A DNA stretch of 64,000 bases from Scytonema hofmannii PCC 7110 (GCF_000346485.2 NZ_KQ976354.1:9101333-9165332); one strand, 5' to 3'; positions 14,677-23,344 are shown, numbered from the stretch's first letter. Notes: generated by a model not told the origin, from the letters alone. Translations and numbers: made by a program.

Positions 14677-17496
14677 TTATAAACTTCTCGCCCCGGAAAG
14701 CACCACCCGAAACCCGGCGGAGTCGTCCCTGCTGTCCGGATGAACGTCGTTGCGATACGCCGAACGGCAATGCCTCGGATTGATGAGCCAGGAACCGCCA
14801 CGAAGCATCCGATGATTATCATTATCTTTTGAAGACTGAGTTAACCAAGCACTGCCATCAGAAGATGCATTTTCATAGTTTTTATGCCAACGGTCGGCAC
14901 ACCATTCCCAGATGTTGCCGTGCATATCAAACAGTCCGAAGGCATTAGCTACTTTAAAGCTGCCTACAGTTGTTGTCTTTTCACGAAACTCTCCCTTGGA
15001 ACCAGAAGCGTAAGTGTAGTTGCCGTCATAATTTGCCAACTCTGGCGTAATAGTTTCGCCAAAGTGGAAAGGTGTCGTCGTGCCTGCGCGGCAAGCATAC
15101 TCCCACTCTGCTTCACTGGGAAGTCGGTAGTTTTTTCCAGTGTATGTTGATAGTCTATCACAAAACTCTACTGCATCATACCATGATATTGACTCTACTG
15201 GTCGGTTAACTCCTTTAAAATTCGATGGGTTGGGATGGAGTTCGCGGTTGACTTGAGGGAAAGCAGCTACAACTCGCCACTGCTTTTGAGTGACGGGGTA
15301 CTTACCCATAAAAAAAGGTTGAACGGTAACTTTGTGCTGAGGACTCTCCTCATTTTCATAACGTCCCTCTTCAGTTTCCGGTGAACCCATGAGGAAGCTA
15401 CCACCAGGAATATAAACCATGTCCAGAGTCACCCTATTGCCAAGGTCTTCCTTAAAGTACTTAGCTTGGTGGGTTTCCCGTTTGATGATTTCTCCTGTAG
15501 CGTTGACAGTCACAACATCAAAGGAAAATTGCGGGAGTTTGCGACCTGGAATCCATAGTTTCACCCCTTCTATATTAAGTTCTGGTGATTTTTTAGGCAA
15601 TTGCTCAAATACTTCTTTCGCCTCTTCTTGGTATCCCCTAGCCAAACGTCCCCAACCACGAGCAAAGGTGAGAAGGGGTTGAAAGTTAGCTTCAGCGAGG
15701 GGTTCTGCAAATGTTGCAGTTAAGGATACACTTTTGATTTTTTCAGCTTTGTCTCCTGAATAAGTTTGGTGTAGCATGAGAGCCAGTTGACGAGCGACTT
15801 CACTGGGTTTAGTGTAAGCGAGTGCAATCCATTCTGGGTTTTCGCCAAAATCTTGGTTCTTTAAGTTTGGATTGTTTAATCCTTGTTGCAGGTAGTAAAG
15901 CAAGCAGTCAGACAGTTCATCAAGCCTTTTGTTACCAAATCGTTCTTCTTGTTGTAAGAGTTTTAGCAATAAATGCCGCACGGCGCTATCCATTTCATAA
16001 AGCTGATACCCTATGGGATAGCAAAGATTCGATAGCAAGAGGTCTGGAACAGCAATCCAAGGGATATTTAACTTTTTCCCTTTTTGATCGAAGAAGGAAA
16101 AGTTCTCTCGTAAGTAGTAAACTAAATCTGGAGTGATGGCAAGGGGGAAAGCCGCGTGACAGGCTAAATCTAAATATGCTTGACCCCGTCTGGCAAAATC
16201 AGCAATGTAACGAGAAGCGTTTTCGTAGCGATACAACTTATCTGGGTCGTTTTTCGTGTCAGGTGGTTGCAAACTCACAAGACGTTTATAGAGCTGCTCA
16301 ACGGATTCTTGATTTGCGACTAACTCTGACCAGTTGAGGAGATAGTCAAAATCTTCTGGTGAAGACTTCTGTTTTCCCCGCAGGACATCAATCATCACCC
16401 GCCACCCTTGTTCGCTGAAGGGGTACATGAAGACTTTGTCCGACAGCTGACTAGCAGTAGTCCCAAACCAACGGTATTTTGGTACTGGATTCAACCACAC
16501 TACTTTTCGCACCGCTGGTTTGAGTTGATTGAGAAATTTCTCTGTTAATTTCACTCGCTCTTGATTGTAACCGCCACGTGCTGCACCACCATCACTGAAG
16601 ATAAGAACAACAGTACGGTTTTTATGTAAGTGGGGAATGATGTTGGTAAGGGATTGCTTTTGTAACAAATCGAGATCTCTGAAGAGAAAGTCTTTTGGAC
16701 TGTTGCGAAAATAGTAAGTTTTCGTTTCCCCCAAACGTCCGTCCTTTTGAGCTGTTTGAACTAATTGCTCTGCTAGAGGCGCAAAAGGCATCATGGAATT
16801 ACTTTGGTCGAGTAATAGCAATAATTCAGTTTGATTGGTGCGCTTGGGGATAAGCACGGGATCGAGAAATAATCCCTTTTGGCTAATGCGTTTGATTGTG
16901 GCGGGAATATCTAATTCCGTTCCTACACCCTCTCGCAGCGAAAGGCGCAGTTTTCGCCAGCTTTGTTGCATTTGCCGTCGATGTACGGGAAAATATTCTT
17001 TTGTAAGGGTAAAGTATGTTGATCGAGGTATAGGAACTGCTTGACCCACCCGCGCTGCTTCTGTAATTACCGTCTCAGGTAGAGGTGACGGAGTGGGCGT
17101 TGATGGTGGTGTCGTTGCTTCTATTTTCTGTTGGAGTCTCGCTTGAGGTGTACCGGACTGAGCATCTCTTGATGAACCTTTGGTTAGTTGTCTTCCTTCC
17201 CCAGAAGATTCATCGGAAAACGAAGAGTTAGTTTCTAGTTGGAATAACAACTGTTTCAGATGTTCCAAATACCGGTCAGAATATTTATTAAAATATTCAT
17301 CAAAAAGCTTTTTCTCTTTCAAAGACTTTACCCACAAGCGCTGACATAATTCCCCTAATTCTTGAATGTTGTTTGGACAAAAACCTTTCTCCCAAGCTTG
17401 GCAAAGCAACTGGTAATCTTCTATTCTCAGGGACAACCCAGCTTTCCGCAGTCCCCAAAACAGTTCTAGCAGGTGATGGTCGTTAAGTGGTTTCAC
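14677..17496 (-). CDS. vWA-like (SAV_2336-type) protein fused to a formylglycine-generating-enzyme domain
   Basis: The protein has 939 residues. The N-terminus (about 1–60) is the helical segment found in SAV_2336-type proteins, followed by a Pro/Thr/Ser-rich linker. A vWA-like domain begins near 225 with TELLLLLDQSNSMMPFAPLA, which preserves the DxSxS MIDAS signature. A long α-helical middle follows. The C-terminal 250 residues (from MVYIPGGSFLMGSPETEEG) are a complete FGE-sulfatase/C-type-lectin fold module with the WEYACRAG, DMHGNIWEWC and LRGGSWL blocks. Such modules often serve as binding or sensor domains when fused. Its start overlaps the AAA+ gene by 14 bp. In vWA–MoxR conflict systems this protein would be the adaptor or output partner of the ATPase; that role is inferred. 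Confidence 0.88.
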   Translation of the reverse strand: MKPLNDHHLLELFWGLRKAGLSLRIEDYQLLCQAWEKGFCPNNIQELGELCQRLWVKSLKEKKLFDEYFNKYSDRYLEHLKQLLFQLETNSSFSDESSGEGRQLTKGSSRDAQSGTPQARLQQKIEATTPPSTPTPSPLPETVITEAARVGQAVPIPRSTYFTLTKEYFPVHRRQMQQSWRKLRLSLREGVGTELDIPATIKRISQKGLFLDPVLIPKRTNQTELLLLLDQSNSMMPFAPLAEQLVQTAQKDGRLGETKTYYFRNSPKDFLFRDLDLLQKQSLTNIIPHLHKNRTVVLIFSDGGAARGGYNQERVKLTEKFLNQLKPAVRKVVWLNPVPKYRWFGTTASQLSDKVFMYPFSEQGWRVMIDVLRGKQKSSPEDFDYLLNWSELVANQESVEQLYKRLVSLQPPDTKNDPDKLYRYENASRYIADFARRGQAYLDLACHAAFPLAITPDLVYYLRENFSFFDQKGKKLNIPWIAVPDLLLSNLCYPIGYQLYEMDSAVRHLLLKLLQQEERFGNKRLDELSDCLLYYLQQGLNNPNLKNQDFGENPEWIALAYTKPSEVARQLALMLHQTYSGDKAEKIKSVSLTATFAEPLAEANFQPLLTFARGWGRLARGYQEEAKEVFEQLPKKSPELNIEGVKLWIPGRKLPQFSFDVVTVNATGEIIKRETHQAKYFKEDLGNRVTLDMVYIPGGSFLMGSPETEEGRYENEESPQHKVTVQPFFMGKYPVTQKQWRVVAAFPQVNRELHPNPSNFKGVNRPVESISWYDAVEFCDRLSTYTGKNYRLPSEAEWEYACRAGTTTPFHFGETITPELANYDGNYTYASGSKGEFREKTTTVGSFKVANAFGLFDMHGNIWEWCADRWHKNYENASSDGSAWLTQSSKDNDNHRMLRGGSWLINPRHCRSAYRNDVHPDSRDDSAGFRVVLSGARSL

Positions 17497-18484
17497 GGCG
17501 CTGTCCCTTATAGCGGATTTGGGCGTCCCAAGTTTTTAGCAGCAACCCTAAGAAGGGTAATTCTCCTGGTTTGAGTTGTTCTCGAATCTGCTCTGGTGTT
17601 TTATAGTATTCTAACAGTGCTGCAACCCAGTCAATCAGTTCGCTGGTACTCACCTTTTTACCACTACTATCTGTATATTGCCTAACGCCTAAAAAGCTGT
17701 TAACAACATTTTCTAAAAGCTCTTCAGTTAGGAATTCTGGTAGCTTTTTCCCGAAGTGAGCTTTAATAATGTCAATTAATTTATCTTTCTCCGGAAATTC
17801 TAGGTAGTGGAAGATACAGCGACGCAAGAAAGCATCGGGTAAGTCTTTTTCATTATTGCTGGTAATAATGATAATGGGAGAGGGTGCTTTTTTCTGAGGA
17901 TTGCGATCGGGAACCCACCTTTGAGTTTCTTCTATAAAAAACCGTTTTTCGTCGAGTTCTAAAAGAAGGTCGTTAGGAAAATCAATATCAGCTTTATCAA
18001 TTTCATCAATTAGAACAATAGTTCTTAGGGAATTTTGAAAAGCTTTTCCTAAGGCTCCAAATTTGATGTAATCTTTTTGCTCTGAGTCATTAAGACGTTT
18101 TTGACCCTCTTTATCTAGTTGATTTACCCCTGCAAGTTGAGCATCCCGCAAGCGTGCGATCGCATCATATATATAGAGTCCATCTCTAGCACGACTGGTA
18201 GATTTAACATACCATGCTTCGTAGGGATAACTGTCAAGATTTAAAGACTTTAAAAGGTCTTGATTGTTTTCAGTAAATTCATAGGCGATCGCTTTTGCCA
18301 ACTGTGTTTTTCCAGAACCCGGTTCACCCATGATTAACAAAGGGCGTTCGAGTTTGATAGCTAAATCCACACTTTTTTTTAATTCCTCACTGGGAAGGTA
18401 AGGTTGATAGTCTATATCATCGGGTTTAGGGTTAGTTGTACCTGTGTACTCAAGATTGCACGAGGAGGAAATATCATTATTCAT
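17483..18484 (-). CDS. MoxR-type AAA+ ATPase
   Basis: The protein has 333 residues from ATG 18484, which overlaps the upstream stop as ATGA. An alternative ATG at 18520 lies inside the upstream gene and is less likely. Walker A is GEPGSGKTQLAKA, Walker B is IVLIDEIDKAD, and sensor 1 is PIIIITSNNEKDLPDAFLRR, which also includes the arginine-finger region. MoxR ATPases remodel vWA-containing partner proteins, and the vWA protein is encoded directly downstream with a 14-bp overlap. The compact gene order suggests one regulated complex. Confidence 0.92.
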   Translation of the reverse strand: MNNDISSSCNLEYTGTTNPKPDDIDYQPYLPSEELKKSVDLAIKLERPLLIMGEPGSGKTQLAKAIAYEFTENNQDLLKSLNLDSYPYEAWYVKSTSRARDGLYIYDAIARLRDAQLAGVNQLDKEGQKRLNDSEQKDYIKFGALGKAFQNSLRTIVLIDEIDKADIDFPNDLLLELDEKRFFIEETQRWVPDRNPQKKAPSPIIIITSNNEKDLPDAFLRRCIFHYLEFPEKDKLIDIIKAHFGKKLPEFLTEELLENVVNSFLGVRQYTDSSGKKVSTSELIDWVAALLEYYKTPEQIREQLKPGELPFLGLLLKTWDAQIRYKGQRRETT

Positions 18485-19398
18485 AAGTTTATGCGGTTCA
18501 TAAGATCCGACCATTGACATTCACATTTTTTACAAATCGCCTTCATAACATCCTCAGGAACTCCGCAAGTACTGTCATAAAACTCTTGAGCTAAAGTCTC
18601 AAGAGCGAGATAATTATCAACTGGTATCTTAAAAAGTTTAGGGTTTGTCCTCACCCACTTTTTAAGTGTTTGAAGAGAAAACCTCTCAATTTTTGGCAAC
18701 TTTATAGGTTGAATCATACGTTGGTTCGGATTGCAGTTTTCCAATTGTAGAAAATTAATATTCCACTCAGGCGAACAACCTGTATTATCTACTAAAAACA
18801 TTAATAAATAGGGTCTTTCACGTTCGTTCGTATTTTCCAATACCTTTTCTACTAAAGGAATCCAAAATTGATCAAGAATTTTTCCGATCTCCTTGTTGTA
18901 CAATTTATCTAAATTATCAAACAATAATATAACTGTATCTGCGTAATGACGATAGACAGCTTCAACTATTTTTTCAGGAGGTGTATCCCGTCCTATATTT
19001 AATTGAGCAGCAAGAATTTTCCAGAAGTCTTCAATATGACTTTCATTTTTATCCAGGCGAACCAAAATCTTCTTCGGATCTGTATCACCCGGAACATGAC
19101 ATATTAATCTATGAACTAACCATTGCTGACAACTTTTTGATTGTCCGTGAATCAAAAAAGCACCTATGTGATCCTGAGAATATGTTTCAAAAAAATCACG
19201 ATACCGATCAAATTGTTGATTGTAGTTTAAAGGCAATAAAGCATTATCAAGTTGTGTACCTGATAAAATTTTTTCTTTACATTCTTTAATCTGCTGCTGG
19301 ATGTTCTTTTTCATAGCAGGATCTGATGCGCTCGATTCTTGTTGCTCAAGATAAGCGAGTTTTTCCTTCCAAGTATTAAGAGCCTTCGCATCCATCAT
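18481..19398 (-). CDS. iSTAND-like (inactive P-loop) protein with N-terminal helical module
   Basis: The protein has 305 residues. Residues about 7–48 (NTWKEKLAYLEQQESSASDP onward) form a two-helix module that also occurs at the C-terminus of the nucleosidase encoded upstream. The rest has the look of a STAND NTPase core that has lost catalysis. The P-loop position reads AFLIHGQSKSCQQWL without GKT/S, and the Walker B-like strand is TVILLFDNLDKL. A helical end ends in GVPEDVMKAICKK. Inactive STAND domains were described as components of vWA–MoxR conflict systems. I infer a sensor/scaffold role that links the nucleosidase to the ATPase. The iSTAND name is a pattern call, not a search result. 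Confidence 0.7.
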   Translation of the reverse strand: MMDAKALNTWKEKLAYLEQQESSASDPAMKKNIQQQIKECKEKILSGTQLDNALLPLNYNQQFDRYRDFFETYSQDHIGAFLIHGQSKSCQQWLVHRLICHVPGDTDPKKILVRLDKNESHIEDFWKILAAQLNIGRDTPPEKIVEAVYRHYADTVILLFDNLDKLYNKEIGKILDQFWIPLVEKVLENTNERERPYLLMFLVDNTGCSPEWNINFLQLENCNPNQRMIQPIKLPKIERFSLQTLKKWVRTNPKLFKIPVDNYLALETLAQEFYDSTCGVPEDVMKAICKKCECQWSDLMNRINL

Positions 19399-19442
19399 TT
19401 TTTGACAACAAAATCATCCATCATTTTTTGACAACAAAATCA
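19391..19442. repeat. 26-bp tandem duplication at the start of the iSTAND gene
   Basis: Two perfect 26-bp copies (beginning TCCATCATTTTTTGACAACA) abut at 19416/19417. The proximal copy contains the ATGATG start of the iSTAND gene and the distal copy carries the same ATGATG in the intergenic gap, ending at the nucleosidase stop. The duplication therefore created a second potential start and spaced the two genes apart. Confidence 0.9.
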
Positions 19443-20399
19443 TCCTCTATTCTTTAATTCCTGAATTTTGTGTTGACATTCCTCAATCTGCGTCTTGAGT
19501 TGAAATTTCATACCAGGATCTGATGCGATCGCTTCTTGTTGCTGCAAATATGAGAGTTTTTCTCCCCATACTTGGAGTGCTGTTTTATCTTTAGTTAAAG
19601 AACCTAATGAAGTTTCACTGAGGTTTGAAGAATTTAACCCATTTGGAGCTAGCTTTGCCAGAATTTCAAAAGCAAAAGCACTAGCGTGGCGTGCTGCGAT
19701 TTCCTGATAGCCACTAGCATCAGCATCGCTCTTATGCTCAATCAAATCAGAGATACCACGAACGATTAATACGTTAATTTCTGGATTAGCACGAACTGCT
19801 TTGAGAACACCGTGGCTTTCCATCTCTACCGCTAGGGCATCATTGTAATTTGAGCGGAGAAGTTTGTAAACTTCAGAATCTTTTGAAGCTAAAACTTTAT
19901 CGCCTGCAGCTATTGCTCCAATATAAGCTGATGGTGATGGCGTTTTTGTAGGGGTGTCTCCTTTAATGCGCTTTACCCAATCATCTTCTCGCGCCTCAGC
20001 TTTAGCTAACTGTTCCAAACGGTAGCTCACTGTGCTGACGTTAGGACTAGTTAAAAAGGTTTCTTTTATAGCTTTCCCTGACTCGTATCCATAAACCTTC
20101 GTTGCTGCGACTACATCACCCAAGGAAACATCCTTGATTCCTCCAGCGACTCCGACAAAAAATACAACATTCGGCTTGAAGTAATCGATCGCCCGTTTGG
20201 TTTCTACCGCAGCATCAGTATTCCCGGCTCCAGTTTCGACAATTCCTACTTGCCAAGATATATCATCAGATGAAAAGATTCCTCGATGGTATATAGTTCC
20301 TTCACGATGTGTTTCTCTTTGAGGATTGCTTAAATGGGCGCGAACAGCCTTATACTCTACAGGAATAGCAGTGAGTATAACAGCGCAAGGCAAAGCCAT
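19440..20399 (-). CDS. Nucleoside phosphorylase/MTAN-fold protein with C-terminal helical module
   Basis: The protein has 319 residues. Residues 1–250 are a PNP/UDP-phosphorylase superfamily domain: AVILTAIPVEYKAVRAHL, the GVAGGIKDVSLGDVV base-phosphate region, the VEMESHGVLKA ribose-binding MEs motif, and VRGISDLIEHK with the catalytic Asp. The last 45 residues (LQVWGEKLSYLQQQEAIASD onward) are a helical hairpin closely similar to the N-terminus of the iSTAND protein. PNP-fold domains in conflict systems are thought to cleave nucleotides or nucleosides as effectors or signals. It is first in the operon. A housekeeping MTA/SAH nucleosidase is unlikely because of the extra module and operon context. 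Confidence 0.85.
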   Translation of the reverse strand: MALPCAVILTAIPVEYKAVRAHLSNPQRETHREGTIYHRGIFSSDDISWQVGIVETGAGNTDAAVETKRAIDYFKPNVVFFVGVAGGIKDVSLGDVVAATKVYGYESGKAIKETFLTSPNVSTVSYRLEQLAKAEAREDDWVKRIKGDTPTKTPSPSAYIGAIAAGDKVLASKDSEVYKLLRSNYNDALAVEMESHGVLKAVRANPEINVLIVRGISDLIEHKSDADASGYQEIAARHASAFAFEILAKLAPNGLNSSNLSETSLGSLTKDKTALQVWGEKLSYLQQQEAIASDPGMKFQLKTQIEECQHKIQELKNRG

Positions 20400-20565
20400 A
20401 GGTTAAATCTCTTATTTCACTGATTTTCTTTATATTTTGCCGCTTTTATAAGTATTTGGCAAGCAGTATCTATTGTAAAATGTGTTAGCGTCAAAAAAGT
20501 CGCTCTATGGTCAGTCTGGCAAAAAGCTAAGTTAATACACTTATTTTATATATCAAGGAACTGTT

Positions 20566-21132
20566 ATGAGTGATAAGCAACCGATGCTGGAAGTTTATCT
20601 TCAAGAATACGAGAAACTTAAGGATGAGCAAACGCAAAGAATTGGCTTTCGAGATAATCTGCTTTATGTGACACTAGGGGTTATTGGTGCAATCATCGCT
20701 GTTGCTATCCCCAATAAAGCGAATGACAACCAAGCAAATTATTATGCACTTCTTGTTATCCCTTGGGTTTGTCTTATCTTGGGCTGGACTTATGTTGTCA
20801 ATGATGAAAAAATCACGGCAATTGGCAGATATCTTCGCTTGACACTAGTGGAAAAAATTAAAGAACTGACTGGTAACACCGATACTGAATCAATCTTTGG
20901 GTGGGAAATAGCTCATAGAAGCGATCCCCGTCGAAAACGACGCAAGATAGAACAATTAATTGTTGACCTTATCGCTTTTGTTGGTTCTGGTATAGTTGCA
21001 TTGATAGCCTTTTGGTTGCTTGTATCAAAGCCTCCTTTAGCTGTTAATCTTCTAGGTGTGATAGAACTGTTACTTTTGCTTGTCTTGGGTTTAGAGATTG
21101 TAATTTACGCTGACCTAGCAAAGGGAAAATAG
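20566..21132 (+). CDS. Small membrane protein divergent from the conflict operon
   Basis: The protein has 188 residues with a cytosolic-looking start (EVYLQEYEKLKDEQTQRIGF), then four hydrophobic segments: about 29–49, 62–82, 133–155 and 160–181. The central loop is charged (SDPRRKRRKIEQ). A Shine–Dalgarno-like AAGGAA lies 8 bp before the ATG. It is transcribed away from the nucleosidase gene from a 166-bp shared gap. I do not recognise a named family, but small multi-pass proteins of this type often accompany such systems, so a membrane effector or sensor role is possible. Confidence 0.75.
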   Translation: MSDKQPMLEVYLQEYEKLKDEQTQRIGFRDNLLYVTLGVIGAIIAVAIPNKANDNQANYYALLVIPWVCLILGWTYVVNDEKITAIGRYLRLTLVEKIKELTGNTDTESIFGWEIAHRSDPRRKRRKIEQLIVDLIAFVGSGIVALIAFWLLVSKPPLAVNLLGVIELLLLLVLGLEIVIYADLAKGK

Positions 21133-21269
21133 CTGCTGTTTGAGTTCAGAAACTGACTTAGCTCAAATTTACCATAAAAAAGTTTTGTTGTAAATTAGAG
21201 AAAAACATCTCTTTTGAAAAATGGCACTCGAGCAAAAGTGACTCTTCCAGTGAGTTGCGATCGTAAAAA

Positions 21270-21303
21270 AGATCCCCGACAACTTCTGCGAAGTCGGGGA
21301 TCT
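21270..21303. repeat. Palindromic element AGATCCCCGAC… (copy 3)
   Basis: An 11-bp perfect stem, identical in arms to copy 1, lies 8 bp beyond the stop of the DUF4351 gene. It begins the left unit of a 1.1-kb tandem duplication. Confidence 0.8.
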
Positions 21304-21311
21304 AAGGTGTT

Positions 21312-22208
21312 CTATGCTTCAGATTGATTTAACCAAGCTTGTAAATCAGCCACCTCAGAAAAATCTAATAAAACTTCTCCCAAAGCTTCAAGTTGTTCGG
21401 TGGATAATTCTCTAATTTGTTGAGTTAATGATGCATCGATTTCACCAAAGAGGCGATTTAGCTGACGCATAACTAGACGTTGCTCTCCTTCAAGTCGCCC
21501 CTCTTCTTTGGTTTGTTCTCGATTGCGTTGATAAAGTGGCTCTAATCGCATAACTAACTCCTGGTCGTCTTTATTTATATTTTGATTGATTCTCAAATTT
21601 TCCCGCAGGTTGTAAACTAATTCTAGCGTTGCTTTTTGGTAGGGATGATGTTCAGGTAACCCAAGAAGTTCAACAATTGCTTGCTCTTGTACTTTTCCCC
21701 TACCCAACAGTCTCAACCATAACGTCTCTGGTGTCGGTGGTAGTTGATGTATGGCGACAATTGCTGCTCTCAACGCACCTCCTAAAAAGTAAATTCCTGG
21801 TAACCATCCCGGTTTTTGGTTAATATTAAAACTTGATAATCTGTCAGCAGATGCTGTGGGAGTGAGAATCCAGAGTTTGGGAATTTTATGTTTTGGAAGT
21901 TTCGTTTTCTTGGCTTTTGCTTCTCGCCGCATCGAGGCTCTGACTTCCAATAATTTTAGCAGGCAGTCGCAGATTTCATCTTCAGATGCTGCATTGCGGA
22001 ATGGTTCTACTATCATCGGGAATTCGGCAAATCTCCCCAGTAGTCCTAGTGTTTGTAGATCGGCACTTCGGGGTTGAGCGGGAATGAAGAAAACATCTAT
22101 CTCTTTAATCTCTCCTGAAACTTTTTCTGAGGTTTTGACCTCCCCGTAGCTTTTGAGTAATTCTTCAAGGTAATCTTTGGCAAATTTGTCATGTATAAAG
22201 CGGGTCAT
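21312..22208 (-). CDS. DUF4351-containing protein, tandem copy A
   Basis: The protein has 298 residues. The N-terminal part (MTRFIHDKFAKDYLEELLK, then KEIDVFFIPAQPRS) resembles the cyanobacterial Rpn-like or PD-(D/E)XK-like family with the conserved EIDVFF strand. The middle carries PKLWILTPTASADRLSSF and the tail a Glu/Arg-rich linker (EEGRLEGEQR) followed by the DUF4351 helices (LVMRQLNRLFGEIDASLTQQ). Function is unknown. It is nearly identical to copy B at 22412, and the duplication includes the upstream 150 bp. The truncated gene at 12053 is a third copy. Confidence 0.85.
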   Translation of the reverse strand: MTRFIHDKFAKDYLEELLKSYGEVKTSEKVSGEIKEIDVFFIPAQPRSADLQTLGLLGRFAEFPMIVEPFRNAASEDEICDCLLKLLEVRASMRREAKAKKTKLPKHKIPKLWILTPTASADRLSSFNINQKPGWLPGIYFLGGALRAAIVAIHQLPPTPETLWLRLLGRGKVQEQAIVELLGLPEHHPYQKATLELVYNLRENLRINQNINKDDQELVMRLEPLYQRNREQTKEEGRLEGEQRLVMRQLNRLFGEIDASLTQQIRELSTEQLEALGEVLLDFSEVADLQAWLNQSEA

Positions 22209-22370
22209 TGAATTAGAAACATGGATTTTGGCATTTGTTAAGCGGTCATTGTATCAGATTTTATTTCCAGAAAAACTGAAGTGATGAGAATTTTCAAGCG
22301 CGGAGACTGCTTGCAGAAGCTAATTTTCTCTGCTGACATTTATGATAGGTGCGGTTGATTGAACAATATA

Positions 22371-22402
22371 GATCCCCGACTTCGCAAAAGTTGTCGGGGA
22401 GC
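22371..22402. repeat. Palindromic element GATCCCCGACTTCGC… (copy 4)
   Basis: The element lies between the two DUF4351 genes, with arms GATCCCCGAC and GTCGGGGAGC. The loop is in the opposite orientation to copies 1 and 3 (TTCGCAAAAGTT instead of AACTTCTGCGAA), so this palindrome is inverted relative to them. Confidence 0.8.
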
Positions 22403-22411
22403 TAAGGTTTT

Positions 22412-23344
22412 CTATGCTTCAGATTGATTTAACCAAGCTTGTAAATCAGCCACCTCAGAAAAGTCTAATAAAACTTCTCCTAAAGCTTCAAGTTGTTCGG
22501 TGGATAATTCTCTAATTTGCTGAGTTAATGATGCATCGATTTCACCAAAGAGGCGATTTAGCTGACGCATAACCAGACGTTGCTCTCCTTCAAGTCGTCC
22601 CTCTTGTCGTCCCTCTTGTCGTCCCTCTTGTCGTCCCTCTTCTTTAGCTTGTTCCCGATTGCGCTGATAAAGTGGTTCTAATCGCATAACCAACTCCTGG
22701 TCGTCTTTATTTATATTTTGATTGATTCTCAAATTTTCTTGCAGGTTGTAAACTAATTCTAGCGTTGCTCTCTGGTAGGGATTATCAGAGGGTAATCCAA
22801 GTAGTTCAACAATTGCTTGCTCTTGTACTTTTCCCCTACCCAACAGTCTCAACCATAACGTCTCTGGTGTCGGTGGTAGTTGATGTATGGCAACAATTGC
22901 TGCTCTTAACGCACCTCCTAAAAAGTAAATTCCTGGTAACCATCCCGGTTTTTGGTTAATGTTAAAACTTGATAATCTGTCAGCAGATGCTGTGGGCGTG
23001 AGAATCCACAGTTTAGGAATTTTATGTTTTGGAAGTTTCGTTTTCTTGGCTTTTGCTTCTCGCCGCATCGAGGCTCTGATTTCCAATAATTTTAGCAAGC
23101 AGTCGCAGATTTCATCTTCAGATGCTGCATTGCGGAATGGTTCTACTATCATCGGGAATTCGGCAAATCTCCCCAGTAGTCCTAGTGTTTGTAGATCGGC
23201 ACTTCGGGGTTGAGCGGGAATGAAGAAAACATCTATCTCTTTAATCTCTCCTGAAACTTTTTCTGAGGTTTTGACCTCCCCGTAGTTTTTGAGTAATTCT
23301 TCGAGGTAATCTTTGGCAAACTTGTCATGTATAAAGCGGGTCAT
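22412..23344 (-). CDS. DUF4351-containing protein, tandem copy B
   Basis: The protein has 310 residues and is almost the same as copy A. The main difference is an expanded linker, EEGRQEGRQEGRQEGRLEG, encoded by repeats of a 12-bp unit (TCGTCCCTCTTG on the plus strand). Copy A has a single EEGRLEG. A few substitutions cluster around 22770 (LPSDNPYQRATLEL versus LPEHHPYQKATLEL), suggesting gene conversion with a third family member. The start context (ATG 23344) and the upstream 110 bp match copy A. Confidence 0.85.
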   Translation of the reverse strand: MTRFIHDKFAKDYLEELLKNYGEVKTSEKVSGEIKEIDVFFIPAQPRSADLQTLGLLGRFAEFPMIVEPFRNAASEDEICDCLLKLLEIRASMRREAKAKKTKLPKHKIPKLWILTPTASADRLSSFNINQKPGWLPGIYFLGGALRAAIVAIHQLPPTPETLWLRLLGRGKVQEQAIVELLGLPSDNPYQRATLELVYNLQENLRINQNINKDDQELVMRLEPLYQRNREQAKEEGRQEGRQEGRQEGRLEGEQRLVMRQLNRLFGEIDASLTQQIRELSTEQLEALGEVLLDFSEVADLQAWLNQSEA

